64,000 nt of DNA from Paraburkholderia kururiensis JCM 10599 = LMG 19447 (GTDB lineage Bacteria > Pseudomonadota > Gammaproteobacteria > Burkholderiales > Burkholderiaceae). Numbering within the stretch: the first letter of the stretch is position 1; the number at the start of each line of letters is the position of its first letter. The DNA is taken from NCBI RefSeq assembly GCF_003986935.1, contig NZ_RJZE01000001.1, positions 310,001 to 374,000 of the forward strand. Reading direction: 5' to 3'. Below the pieces are notes generated by a model. The model did no database searches. It was not told the DNA's origin and was given only the letters and a program-made list of their open reading frames with translations. Positions 43,742 to 52,707 of the stretch are shown here, piece after piece. The translations under genes and the position numbers were made by a program.

Positions 43742-44713
43742 CTACGCCGCCACGGCGCGCAGCGCCTCGTCCCAGTCGCGCGCGAAGCGTTCAATGGAAA
43801 AGCGCTCCAGCGCCGTGTGACGCGCGCCGTCGCCCAGCCGCTTCGCTTCGGCCGGGTCGTGCAGCAGCACGCGCATGGCCTGCACGAGCTGCGTGGGGTC
43901 GGTGTGCACGAAGCCGTTCTCCCCGTTGCGAATCACGCTGGCAAGCTCCGTGGTGGCAAGGCCGATCACGGGCATGCCGATCGTCATGGCCTCCACGACG
44001 GAAAGGCCCAGGCTCGTCCAGCGGATGGGGTTGAAGAAGAAGCGATAGGGCGCAATGGTGGCCGCCAGATCGAGGTTGCCGATCTCGCCCAGGCCACCCA
44101 GTTCGTCGGACTGCATGCCCACCAGGTCGAGCGGCACCTCCTCGCGCAACGCGGCGTACACGTCTGCGCCGAGGCGCCGCCCGCGCTTCGCGAGATGGTT
44201 CACCACCACGATGCCGCGCGCGCGCTCGCCGCTGTAGCGCACGTGCGGCGGCACCACGACGCCGTGCTCGATCACGCGCGCGGGCGTTCTGCCGCTGTCC
44301 CACATGAGCCGGTTGAAGTGCGTGACGTGCACGAGCAGCGTGCCCGGATCGTCCACCCAATGCGGCTGCTGGAACGGGTTCGTCTGCGGCGGATCGTGTT
44401 CCAGATAGATGCGCGGCAGCGCCTGCTGCTCGCCCGAAAGCAGCGCGTGCCGATCGTCTTGCCAGTGCAGCCGATGCTGGTAGAGCACCACGTCGAAGCG
44501 ATGGGCCGCCACTTCGCCGGCCGGCACCTCGTGCACGTTCGGGCCCCACGGCAGCACGCCCACGCGGCCCGCGTAGCCGGGCGGGTTGCCCGGCTTCGTC
44601 ACGAGATAGAAGTCGTGCGGCGCCTGTGTGAGGTAGTAGAGGTAGTTGCCGTGCACGTGCCAGGTCAGCACGCGCAGCCTTCTTTCGGCGCGGTGAACGC
44701 TGTTATCGGACAT
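43742..44713 (-). CDS. Glycosyltransferase (GT-B fold)
   Basis: 323 residues. The C-terminal nucleotide-sugar-binding half contains NPIRWTSLGLSVVEAMTIGMPVIGLATTELASVIRNGENGFV, the E-x7-E type region of GT4-like enzymes. The N-terminal half (LRVLTWHVHGNYLYYLTQAPHDFYLVTKPG, then YLEHDPPQTNPFQQPHWVDD) is distinctive. The start ATG overlaps the end of the preceding GT9 gene, and GAAGGAA lies upstream. The donor sugar is unknown. Confidence 0.88.
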   Translation of the reverse strand: MSDNSVHRAERRLRVLTWHVHGNYLYYLTQAPHDFYLVTKPGNPPGYAGRVGVLPWGPNVHEVPAGEVAAHRFDVVLYQHRLHWQDDRHALLSGEQQALPRIYLEHDPPQTNPFQQPHWVDDPGTLLVHVTHFNRLMWDSGRTPARVIEHGVVVPPHVRYSGERARGIVVVNHLAKRGRRLGADVYAALREEVPLDLVGMQSDELGGLGEIGNLDLAATIAPYRFFFNPIRWTSLGLSVVEAMTIGMPVIGLATTELASVIRNGENGFVHTDPTQLVQAMRVLLHDPAEAKRLGDGARHTALERFSIERFARDWDEALRAVAA

Positions 44714-46034
44714 GGCGGGCTTCCTTCGTGGGGGCGGGCGACGCCGCTGAAACGAGCGCGGTGGACGTTGCGCGCAGCGAGCCCGCGTGCAGCCGCTCGG
44801 TCGCCGGCTTGGATGCATCGCATGCCGGGGCGCAGGTGGCGGGAGTCGCTGCGTTCGCTGCATCGTCGCCCGTATCCTGCGCGTCAGCGGCGTCGGGCCA
44901 TGCATCGCCCGCTTGCGCCAGCGCCTGCGCCGCTCGCGCAAGCTGTTCGCGCGCCGCATCCACCACGTTCTCCACCGAAACATTGAGCGCACACGGATGA
45001 CCGTACGGGCAGTCGCGATACATGCAGGGCCGGCAGGCAGGCCAGTCCGCGAGCACGCGATGGCGTTCGCTGTCGAGCGGCGCCCAGCGCCGCGTATCGC
45101 TGCCCGACGCCACGACCACGCTCGCGGTTTTCATCGCCGCGGCCACGTGCGAGATGCCCGTGTCGTTGCACACCACGAGTCGCGCGCGCGACACCAGCAC
45201 AGCGAGACCACCGAGCGACGTTTTGCCCGCCAGATGCAGCGCGGGCGCCGTCATCGCGCCGAGCACGGCGCCCGTGAGCGGCAATTCGGCTTCGCTGCCC
45301 GTGATGGCCACCTGGTAGCCGGCGTCGGCCAGCGCATCGGCCACCGCGGCGAAGCGTACGGCGGGCCAGCGCCGCGACGGCAACTGTGCGCCGGGATGAA
45401 TCAGCACGAGCCGCTCGGGCTCGATGTGGCAGCTTGCGGCCAGCGCCGCGTATTCGTCGCGGTCGGCGTGCGTCACGGGAATGGAGAGCGCGGCGTCGTC
45501 GGCGGGCAGGCCGAGCGCGTGCATGAGCGCGAGATAACGCAGCGGCTCCGGCAACTGCTCGGGCCACGGAATGAAGCAGCCGGCCAGCTGATGCGTTTCT
45601 TCGGGCGGCACGAAGCCCGCGCACGCGGCAGCGCCCAGATTGAATACGACGCCGTTCGAGCGGCTGCCGCTGCCGTGCAACTGGATGGCCAGATCGAAGT
45701 GGCGCGCGCGCATCTGCGCGTAGAAGACGGGCAGCGCGGTGCTGGTCTGCTCCTGTTCGACGAAGCCGGGCGCGCCCGGAAACGGCACGAATTCATCGAC
45801 GAGTTCCGCGTAGCGCGAGGCAAACGCACGCGCCCACGGCAGGCCGATCAGCGTGATCTGCGCAGAAGGCCACGCGCGCCGCATGGCGCGCAGCGCGGGC
45901 ACGGCACACAGCATGTCGCCCAGTTGCAGCGCGCGAAACACCGCCACGCGGCGCGGTGCAACAGCACGCAGCGCGAGCGTTCTGGAGGCTTGCGCGCTGG
46001 AGCGATAAGAGCCAGGCGGAGTCAGAGAAACCAT
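44703..46034 (-). CDS. GT9-family glycosyltransferase (heptosyltransferase-like)
   Basis: 443 residues. The GT9 pattern is ALQLGDMLCAVPALRAMRRAWPSAQITLIG at the N-terminus, LVLIHPGAQLPSRRWPAVRF in the middle, and LVVCNDTGISHVAAAM with CPYGHPCALN at the C-terminus. The last about 70 residues are Ala/Asp/Thr-rich and probably disordered. GT9 enzymes add heptose or related sugars from ADP/UDP donors, usually to LPS core. The ATG at 46034 overlaps the stop of the preceding GT2 gene. Confidence 0.9.
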   Translation of the reverse strand: MVSLTPPGSYRSSAQASRTLALRAVAPRRVAVFRALQLGDMLCAVPALRAMRRAWPSAQITLIGLPWARAFASRYAELVDEFVPFPGAPGFVEQEQTSTALPVFYAQMRARHFDLAIQLHGSGSRSNGVVFNLGAAACAGFVPPEETHQLAGCFIPWPEQLPEPLRYLALMHALGLPADDAALSIPVTHADRDEYAALAASCHIEPERLVLIHPGAQLPSRRWPAVRFAAVADALADAGYQVAITGSEAELPLTGAVLGAMTAPALHLAGKTSLGGLAVLVSRARLVVCNDTGISHVAAAMKTASVVVASGSDTRRWAPLDSERHRVLADWPACRPCMYRDCPYGHPCALNVSVENVVDAAREQLARAAQALAQAGDAWPDAADAQDTGDDAANAATPATCAPACDASKPATERLHAGSLRATSTALVSAASPAPTKEARHVR

Positions 46035-47233
46035 ACGCGGTACCTGAACGCGCCGTACAAGCGCCAATAGAGGGAGAGGAACGGAATGAGCACGGACGTC
46101 CACGCCATTTCAGCGATGTGGCGCCAGCGGTGGCTCGTGCCGTTCATCCGACGCACGAAGAACGTGAGCGTGAACGCGAACCACACGGCGGCGCCGCAAG
46201 CCGCCAATTCCACGACGCCTGCCAGCGCGCCCGCCAGGGCGAGCCATGCGCCCGCGGCAATCGCGTAGTAATGCAGCGGCGGCCAGCGGCGAATGCGCTG
46301 CCGGTATAGCTCCGGATGCTTGCTGTACAGCAGCGCTTCGAACTGCGCCTTGCGCTGCTGCGCGATGCTCACGCCCCAGGGCGCGGGCCGCACGGGATGC
46401 ACGACCACGGCGCCGCGCGCATGCTCAACGCGCCCGCCCGCGCGCATGATCGAAAACTGCAGGTCCGAGTCTTCGCGCCAGGCCTGCGTGAAACGTTCGT
46501 CGAAGCCGCCGGTTTGATGAAGGAACGCACGCGTAACGAACGCGTTGGCCGTGGCGAACTCGGCCACGGTGAGGCCGGCTGCGTCCGCTTCGTAGTCGGT
46601 GGGGCGCGTGGGCAGCGGCACCACGATGTCGCCGCAGGCAGCCGCCGCGCCGCTCGCGGACATGGCTTCGCGGCCCGCCGAAAGCCAGTGCGGGTCGGGC
46701 ACGGTGTCGTCGTCGGTGAAGGCGATGAGCGGGGCGTGCGCCGCGCGCCAGCCCGCGTTGCGGGCGCCCGCCGGGCCCTGGGTTCGCGTGACCGGCACGT
46801 AGCGCACCACGAGGCCGCGCGCACGAGCCGTGTCGGCGGTGCGTTCGACGAGCGCGCGCGTGTCGTCGTCCGGCCCATCGTCGCAGACGATGATCTCGTA
46901 GCGCGTGGGATCGTAGTCCTGCGCCACGAGCGCGTTGAGGCAGTTTTCGAGCAACGCCGCGCGCCTGTAGGTGGGCACGACCACCGAGAGGTCGGGCCGC
47001 GCGGGCATGGCCTGCGCGGCGGGGCGCAGGGGTTCTGCGGTGGCGGCGGGCGTTGGGGCTGCAAGCATCTCGGCTGCAAGCGTCCCGGCCGCGTCATGCG
47101 ACGTTGCCGTGGGCACCGTCTCGGCTGTGGCTCCAGCTTCGGCACGAACGCCGGGCGGAACCTCGGGCTGAACCTCGGCCTCCACCGCCCGCAACTGAAC
47201 CGGCGCGACGCCGCCGCGTGCGGGCGGCGTCAT
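46022..47233 (-). CDS. GT2-family glycosyltransferase, membrane-anchored
   Basis: 403 residues. A disordered Ala/Pro/Glu-rich leader of about 78 residues precedes a GT-A domain: LSVVVPTYRRAALLENCLNALVAQDYDP, IIVCDDGPDDDTRALVE, and metal-binding DDD in IAFTDDDTVPDPHW, then FDERFTQAWREDSDL (catalytic ED-like). Two C-terminal hydrophobic segments (YYAIAAGAWLALAGALAGVVELAACGAAVWFAFTLTFFV) anchor it. It overlaps the carbamoyltransferase stop and its own downstream GT9 gene. Confidence 0.91.
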   Translation of the reverse strand: MTPPARGGVAPVQLRAVEAEVQPEVPPGVRAEAGATAETVPTATSHDAAGTLAAEMLAAPTPAATAEPLRPAAQAMPARPDLSVVVPTYRRAALLENCLNALVAQDYDPTRYEIIVCDDGPDDDTRALVERTADTARARGLVVRYVPVTRTQGPAGARNAGWRAAHAPLIAFTDDDTVPDPHWLSAGREAMSASGAAAACGDIVVPLPTRPTDYEADAAGLTVAEFATANAFVTRAFLHQTGGFDERFTQAWREDSDLQFSIMRAGGRVEHARGAVVVHPVRPAPWGVSIAQQRKAQFEALLYSKHPELYRQRIRRWPPLHYYAIAAGAWLALAGALAGVVELAACGAAVWFAFTLTFFVRRMNGTSHRWRHIAEMAWTSVLIPFLSLYWRLYGAFRYRVWFL

Positions 47234-48993
47234 CGTTGGCCTCCGTTCTTGGTAACAAGGAATGGACCGATCACAAGCGCATCCAGCGGCGACGTCCAGA
47301 ACGATTCGACCGCATCGCGCGGCGAATTCACCATCGGCTCGCCCCGCGTGTTGAACGACGTGTTGACGAGCACGGGCGCGCCGGTGCGCTGACGGAACGC
47401 GTCGAGCAGGTCGTAATAGAGCGGATGCTGGCGGCGGTTGATGGTCTGCACGCGCGCCGTGCCGTCCACGTGGCGCACGGCGGGAATGCGGTCGGCGCGG
47501 TCGGGCCGGATGTCGAACACGAACAGCATGAACGGCGCCACGCGCGCGCCCACGAACCAGTCCGCCGCGTGCTCTTCCATCACGACGGGCGCCACGGGGC
47601 GGAAGTCTTCGCGGTCTTTGATCTCGTTGAGTTTGGCCTGCATGCCGGGGTCGAGCGGCGAAGCCAGAATGGAGCGCGCGCCCAGCGCGCGCGGCCCGAA
47701 TTCCGTGCGGCCCTGATACCAGCCGATCACGTTGCCGTCCGCGAGCAATGCGGCGGTTTCACCCGCGATGTCATCGAGGCGGCGGAACGGCAGCTTGCTC
47801 CAGCGCAGAAACTGTTCGATCTCGTCGTCGGGCCATGCAGGCCCCAGGTACGCGTGATCCATGCGCCAGTGGCGGCGCTCGCTTCCCGCGCCGCCAGCGT
47901 TCCCCTTGCCGGCGCGTTCGCGCCAGTCGGTCCAGAGCGCCGCACCCAGCGCCGTGCCGGCGTCGCCCGCCGCGGGCTGCACCCAGACTTCCTTGAACGG
48001 ACCCTGGTCGCGCACCTTCGAATTCATGACGCAGTTGAGCGCCACGCCGCCCGCCATGCAGAGATTCGGCAAACCGGTCTGTTGATGCAGCCAGTTCGCA
48101 AGCTGCAATACGGTCTCTTCGAGCACGCGCTGCAACGAGCACGCAATGTCGAAGTGGCGTTGCTCGAGCGGGCCGCCGCGCTCGCGCGCTGGGCCGAAGC
48201 GGTCGACGAGGCGCGGCGCGTCCACGGTGTACGTGCCGTCGCTGCGGTAACGCACGATGCCGCGGAAATAGTCCACATAGGCGGGCTTTCCGTAGGCGGC
48301 GAGCGCCATCACCTTGTACTCGTCCGACGAGTGCAGAAAGCCGAGCCAACTCGTGACCGCTTCATAGAGCAGCCCCAGCGAGTGAGGCAACTCCACCTGC
48401 CGCAGACGCGTGTATTCGCCGTCCACGAATTTGCCGAGACTCGTGGTGACGCCTTCGCCGCGGCCGTCCATGGTGAGCACGGCGGAGTCTTCGAAGGGCG
48501 CGGCGAGAAATGCGCTCGCCTCGTGCGCGAGGTGGTGTTCCACGAAGTGCCACTGGAAGCCGTTCTCGCGGTCCACGCCCTTGAAGCGCTTCATGAGGTG
48601 ATGCGGCGCGCCGTCGAGCAATTGCGCCTTCGCATTCACGATGTAGCTCAGAAACAGCGGGTCCCACGGGGACTCCGACGAGTTCGTGAGCTTGCGCTTC
48701 GTGGGGTGAAACGGCAGCTCGATGGTGAGCGCCTCGTGCTTCGGCATGCCGGGAAAGAGCGAGGGGTCGTACGAGTACGCCACGTGATCGACGTCGGCGA
48801 GCGTGATGCCGGCGTCCTTGAGGCTGAAGTCGATGGCGTCGTAGGGCAATTGCCACGTCGAGAAAGGCACCGGGCGCTTGGCATGCTTCACGTGGGTGAA
48901 GCGCTCGTCCTCGGCGGCGGCGAGCACGACGCCGTCGCGCAGCAACGCAGCGGCGCTGTCGTGATAGACGGCATTGATTCCGAGTGTGTACAT
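47230..48993 (-). CDS. NodU/CmcH-family carbamoyltransferase
   Basis: 587 residues. The N-terminal ASKHA-like domain shows TLGINAVYHDSAAALLRDG, HHLAHEASAFLAAPFEDSAVLTMDGRGEG and NLCMAGGVALNCVMNSK. The C-terminal YrdC-like carbamoyl-transfer domain shows GWYQGRTEFGPRALGARSILA and LVNTSFNTRGEPMV. Members transfer a carbamoyl group from carbamoyl phosphate via ATP to a sugar or antibiotic hydroxyl. In this operon the acceptor is probably a glycan residue. The downstream GT2 gene overlaps by 4 bases. Confidence 0.95.
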   Translation of the reverse strand: MYTLGINAVYHDSAAALLRDGVVLAAAEDERFTHVKHAKRPVPFSTWQLPYDAIDFSLKDAGITLADVDHVAYSYDPSLFPGMPKHEALTIELPFHPTKRKLTNSSESPWDPLFLSYIVNAKAQLLDGAPHHLMKRFKGVDRENGFQWHFVEHHLAHEASAFLAAPFEDSAVLTMDGRGEGVTTSLGKFVDGEYTRLRQVELPHSLGLLYEAVTSWLGFLHSSDEYKVMALAAYGKPAYVDYFRGIVRYRSDGTYTVDAPRLVDRFGPARERGGPLEQRHFDIACSLQRVLEETVLQLANWLHQQTGLPNLCMAGGVALNCVMNSKVRDQGPFKEVWVQPAAGDAGTALGAALWTDWRERAGKGNAGGAGSERRHWRMDHAYLGPAWPDDEIEQFLRWSKLPFRRLDDIAGETAALLADGNVIGWYQGRTEFGPRALGARSILASPLDPGMQAKLNEIKDREDFRPVAPVVMEEHAADWFVGARVAPFMLFVFDIRPDRADRIPAVRHVDGTARVQTINRRQHPLYYDLLDAFRQRTGAPVLVNTSFNTRGEPMVNSPRDAVESFWTSPLDALVIGPFLVTKNGGQR

Positions 48994-49010
48994 GGCGCGA
49001 GTCCGGACGT

Positions 49011-50309
49011 TCAGGAGGTTTTCGGGAACCGGGCCAGCACGGCGGCTTCGCCGGGCCAGCGGGTGGCTTTGACGGGCAGCGGCCCGGTGGTGTCGCGCGG
49101 CGCGGGGCGCGCAGCCGAAGCCAGCGACGGAGGGGAGAGACGCGGCGCCGCAAGCTGCAACGCCGCTTCGGCCACTTCGGCGGCGGGCACGCCGAGCAGG
49201 CACGCATGGTGTCCCTCGGGGCAGACGCTGCGATAGCACCAGCGGCACGCCACGTCATGGAACAGCACGCGGCTCGGCGTTTGCCATGGCGTGTGCTGCG
49301 GATTCGTGAGCGCGTAGAGATCCACCACCGGCGTGCCGAGTGCCGCGGCGATATGCACGGGCCCCGTGTTGTTCGAGACCAGCACGGCGGCGCGTTCCAG
49401 CAGCGCCGCAAGCTGGCCGAGCGTGAGCAGGCCCGAGAGATCGCAGAGATAGCGGCGCACGCTTGCGCGCGTGGCGCTCGCCACGCGCTGCACCGTCTCG
49501 CGTTCTTCCACGCCGCCCGTGAGCAGAACAGGGCAGCGCAGTTGCGCCGCGATGTGCGAGGCCACTTCGCCGAAACGCTCCGGCGGATACCGACGCGAGG
49601 CGCTGCTCGCGCCCGCATGCAGCACGACGCACGGCGTGCCGGGACGCACGCCGTGCGTGGCGAGCAGGGCATCGAGCGCGTGACGGTCTTCGTCCGCTAC
49701 GGCGAAGCGCATGCGCGTGTCGGCGGTGGTGGCGGCGGTGGCGGCCCTTGCGCCCACGTGCTCGACCAGCGCGAGTTGCCGCTCCACTTCGTGGCGCACG
49801 TGCTGCTGGGGTTCTTTCTCCTGGGCCCAATCCGTGAGCAGGTGGTAGGGGTTTTCACGGCACCAGGCGAGCCGCCGCGGAATGCCCGCGAGGTAGCACA
49901 TCAGCGCGGCCGGCAACGGGTTCTGGCTATAGACGGTGAAGATCACGGCGGCGTCGAAGCGGCCGGCTTCCAGCGCGCGGCGCATCTGCAGGTCCGTCTG
50001 CGCAGAAGGCTCGGCCTGGCCGCTCACCCAGGGCGCGTCGTAGCGGATCACTTCGTCCACGTCGGGCAGATACGGCGCCATCTGCGCGCCTGCCGACGAC
50101 GCCAGCAGCGTGAGCTGCCGCCCCGGCCCGGCCTCGCGCAACGCGCGCATGGCCGGGGTGGTCATGAGCACGTCGCCCAGGTTGTCGAGCCGCACACACA
50201 GAATGCGCCGCACCTCTGGCCCCCAGACGGCAGCTGGCCGCGCTGCGGGCACGAAGGCGTGCGGCGCGGTGGGCAGCACGGAAAACGTGAACGTCTTCGC
50301 GCGGTTCAT
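49011..50309 (-). CDS. GT9-family glycosyltransferase (heptosyltransferase-like)
   Basis: 432 residues. The GT9 start is RRILCVRLDNLGDVLMTTPAMRALREA, followed by VLHAGASSASRRYPPERFGEVASHIA and VLVSNNTGPVHIAAALGTPVVDLYALTNPQHTPW. It also carries a Cys cluster (CRWCYRSVCPEGHHACL) near the C-terminus, as does the other GT9 in this operon. GGGAG lies 6 bases before the ATG, which overlaps the phosphatase gene's stop. Confidence 0.91.
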   Translation of the reverse strand: MNRAKTFTFSVLPTAPHAFVPAARPAAVWGPEVRRILCVRLDNLGDVLMTTPAMRALREAGPGRQLTLLASSAGAQMAPYLPDVDEVIRYDAPWVSGQAEPSAQTDLQMRRALEAGRFDAAVIFTVYSQNPLPAALMCYLAGIPRRLAWCRENPYHLLTDWAQEKEPQQHVRHEVERQLALVEHVGARAATAATTADTRMRFAVADEDRHALDALLATHGVRPGTPCVVLHAGASSASRRYPPERFGEVASHIAAQLRCPVLLTGGVEERETVQRVASATRASVRRYLCDLSGLLTLGQLAALLERAAVLVSNNTGPVHIAAALGTPVVDLYALTNPQHTPWQTPSRVLFHDVACRWCYRSVCPEGHHACLLGVPAAEVAEAALQLAAPRLSPPSLASAARPAPRDTTGPLPVKATRWPGEAAVLARFPKTS

Positions 50310-50950
50310 CCCACGCTCCCCAGGCTCAGCCCGCGGTCCGCTACGTCTGCAAGCGGTGCCATGCGTTCCTGGCGGGCGCGTGCTTCCACGATGGTGAGTG
50401 CGGCGCCGTAGAGGTCGCGGGTGCGGGCATGCGGCACGCGGTGAGGGCCAGGCCGCCACTCGGTTTCGTGGCCGTTGTCGAGCAGGATGGAACGGCACCC
50501 CGCGCGATTGCCGGCCTCCACGTCGTCCAGGATGTCGCCCACGAACCAGCTCGAGGCAAGGTCGATGGCGTGCTCGCGCGCGGCCCGCAGCAACATGCCC
50601 GGCGCGGGCTTGCGGCAACGGCAGTGGCGCGTGTAGCGCGCGACGATGCCGTCGGGATGATGCGGGCACCAGTACGCGGCCGTGAGTTCCGCGCCGCAGG
50701 TGCCGAACATGCGGGCCAGCTGCATCTGCACGCCGCGCAGCGCCGTGAGGGCAAACATGCCGTGCGCCACGCCGGGCTGGTTGCTGACGACGATCAGCTT
50801 GAACCCATGCGCGGCGAGCAGCGCGAGTGCTTCGCGCGTGCCGCTGGTAAAGCGCATGTGCGACGGATCGACGTTGTACGGCACGTCTTCCAGCAGCGTG
50901 CCGTCCTTGTCGAGAAACACCGCCGCGTGGCGTGTATCGAGTCCGTTCAC
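50306..50950 (-). CDS. HAD-family sugar-bisphosphatase (GmhB-like)
   Basis: 214 residues. HAD motif I is FLDKDGTLLEDVPYN, motif II is VVSNQPGVAHG, the zinc loop is CPHHPDG...HCRCRKPAPGM, and motif III/IV is FVGDILDDVEAGNRAGC. This is the D,D-heptose 1,7-bisphosphate/histidinol-phosphatase group, which fits heptose donor synthesis for the two GT9 enzymes. Start is GTG at 50950 with CGGAGG about 9 bases upstream, overlapping the upstream glycosyltransferase stop (GTGA). Confidence 0.91.
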   Translation of the reverse strand: MNGLDTRHAAVFLDKDGTLLEDVPYNVDPSHMRFTSGTREALALLAAHGFKLIVVSNQPGVAHGMFALTALRGVQMQLARMFGTCGAELTAAYWCPHHPDGIVARYTRHCRCRKPAPGMLLRAAREHAIDLASSWFVGDILDDVEAGNRAGCRSILLDNGHETEWRPGPHRVPHARTRDLYGAALTIVEARARQERMAPLADVADRGLSLGSVG

Positions 50951-52269
50951 GCGAATGAGCCTCCGCTGGCAGCCTGGGTCATAGCCTGGGCCATAGCCCG
51001 AGTGGCCGTTTCGCGCGACGCCCCGACGTGCTCGGCTTCGCCGGACAGTTCGGCCACGCGGCGGTACACGCGCAGCAGCGCCTCGCTCACGCCGCGCCAG
51101 GTGAATTGCGTCTTGGCGCGCGCCATGCCGGCTTCGCCCATGCGCCGCGCGAGCGCCGGGTTGCGCACGAGCGTATGGATGCGTGCCGCGAGCGCATCGG
51201 GGTCGCGTGGCGGTACGAGGAAGCCGGTTTCGCCGTCGAGCACGGTGGAGCGGATGCCGCCCACGTCCGCACCGATCACCGGCGTGCCGCAGGCCATCGC
51301 CTCCACGGGCGTAATGCCGAACGGCTCGTACCACGGCGTGGTGACGAAGACATCCGCGGCGCTATAGAAGTAGCGCAGTTGCGCGCGTCCGCGCCGGCCC
51401 ACAAAGGTCGTGCGGTCTTCCACGCCGCATTGGTGCGCAATGCCGCGCAGCCGCGCGATTTCCGGCGTCGCGATTTCGTTGGGCGCATCCGCGTTGCCGC
51501 CCACCACGTAGAGGTGCGCGTCCGATTCATAACGCTGGCGCAGCACGCCCATGCCGCGCACCACGTTTTCGATGCCCTTGCGCGGCACGAGCCGTCCCAG
51601 TTGCAGCACCGTGAAGCGGTCCTGCGGCCAGCCCAGCGCTTCGCGCGCGGCGCGGCGCGATACCGGCCGCAACTCGGCGGTGTCGAAGCCGCACGGAATC
51701 ACGTCGATGCGTTGCGGGTCTGCGCCGTAGAGGTCGATCAGGTCGGCCTCGTCCTGCGGGCATTCGGCGATGATCGTGTCCGCCTCGCGCACGAGTTCGT
51801 CTTCAATGGCGAAGCGCTCGTCGGGAAAGCCGTCGTCCGCGCCTTGATGCAGGCGGCGCACGCGGCCCAGCGCATGGAACGTCATGACGAGCGGTATGCC
51901 GAGCGCGGCCTTTGTCTTCAGCGCGGCGAGGCCTGACATGAAGAAATTCGCGTGCAGCACGTCGTAAGGCCGGCTCTCGCCGCGGCAGAAACCTGTGAGG
52001 AAATCGGCGAATTCGCCCATCCACGGCAGCAGTTCTTCCTTCGGCAACTGCATGGGCGGCCCGGCCGGCACGTGCACGACGCGCACGCCGTCCATATTCG
52101 AGACGAGCGGCAGCAGGGCTCGGTCGCGGCGCGTGAACACGTCAACCTGGTGGCCGGCCTTGTGAAGCTGGCGGGCCACGTGTGCGACGTAGATGTTCTG
52201 ACCGCCGCTATCGACACCGCCGGCTACGGCGAGCGGAGAAGCGTGTTCACTGATGAGGGCGACTTTCAT
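50947..52269 (-). CDS. GT4-family glycosyltransferase
   Basis: 440 residues of GT-B fold. The acceptor domain starts KVALISEHASPLAVAGGVDSGGQNIYVAHVARQL, the GGQN signature of sucrose-phosphate-synthase/MshA-like enzymes. The donor domain has LQLGRLVPRKGIENVVRG and the E-x7-E segment EPFGITPVEAMACGTPVIG. GAAGGAGA precedes the ATG at 52269. It is the first gene of the eight-gene glycan operon. Confidence 0.93.
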   Translation of the reverse strand: MKVALISEHASPLAVAGGVDSGGQNIYVAHVARQLHKAGHQVDVFTRRDRALLPLVSNMDGVRVVHVPAGPPMQLPKEELLPWMGEFADFLTGFCRGESRPYDVLHANFFMSGLAALKTKAALGIPLVMTFHALGRVRRLHQGADDGFPDERFAIEDELVREADTIIAECPQDEADLIDLYGADPQRIDVIPCGFDTAELRPVSRRAAREALGWPQDRFTVLQLGRLVPRKGIENVVRGMGVLRQRYESDAHLYVVGGNADAPNEIATPEIARLRGIAHQCGVEDRTTFVGRRGRAQLRYFYSAADVFVTTPWYEPFGITPVEAMACGTPVIGADVGGIRSTVLDGETGFLVPPRDPDALAARIHTLVRNPALARRMGEAGMARAKTQFTWRGVSEALLRVYRRVAELSGEAEHVGASRETATRAMAQAMTQAASGGSFA

Positions 52270-52707
52270 CGAATCTCCTTCGCGGATGGCTCTCTTGTGT
52301 TCGAACGGGACCGGCTTTGAGCGCGCGGGCCGGGCCTTATTTGGACGTTTGGGACGTTTGGCTCGGCGCCGCGCGTAGGGAAATCGACGGCCGTGTATGA
52401 ACCAGGGATTCAGCACGCCGTGTGCCCATCGCGGCCTGGCGAAGGCGTGAACGCGAAGGCATGAACGCGGTATGCCTGCATGTCACTGCGAAGTACTACG
52501 CAGGCAATCGCCGGTTCACCCTGTTTTTCTCCACCGCGCGTGTTGCGCCGCTGAGCTTCTTACACGCCACGTGTAAATAAGGAGCGGGCGGCGTACCGGT
52601 TTTGTCCGACCGCGAAAACACGCGCGCCCGCCGTGCGCCCGCCATGCCGCGCGAGGACCGGGAGCGCTTCTTGCCCCGCCGCTTGGGTCAGGCAAAGGAG
52701 GCGTTTC
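52270..52707. other. Divergent promoter region with an inverted repeat
   Basis: 438 bp between the glycan operon and the TPP-enzyme gene. It contains TTACACG - CCA - CGTGTAA (52560-52576), a possible operator. No gene is seen. Confidence 0.45.

Noticed and set aside
49010..49030. Possible seventh distal iteron (GAGGTTTTCGGGA)
   Set aside because: Only the right half matches, the GGTGA end is missing, and it lies at the end of a coding gene, unlike the other copies.
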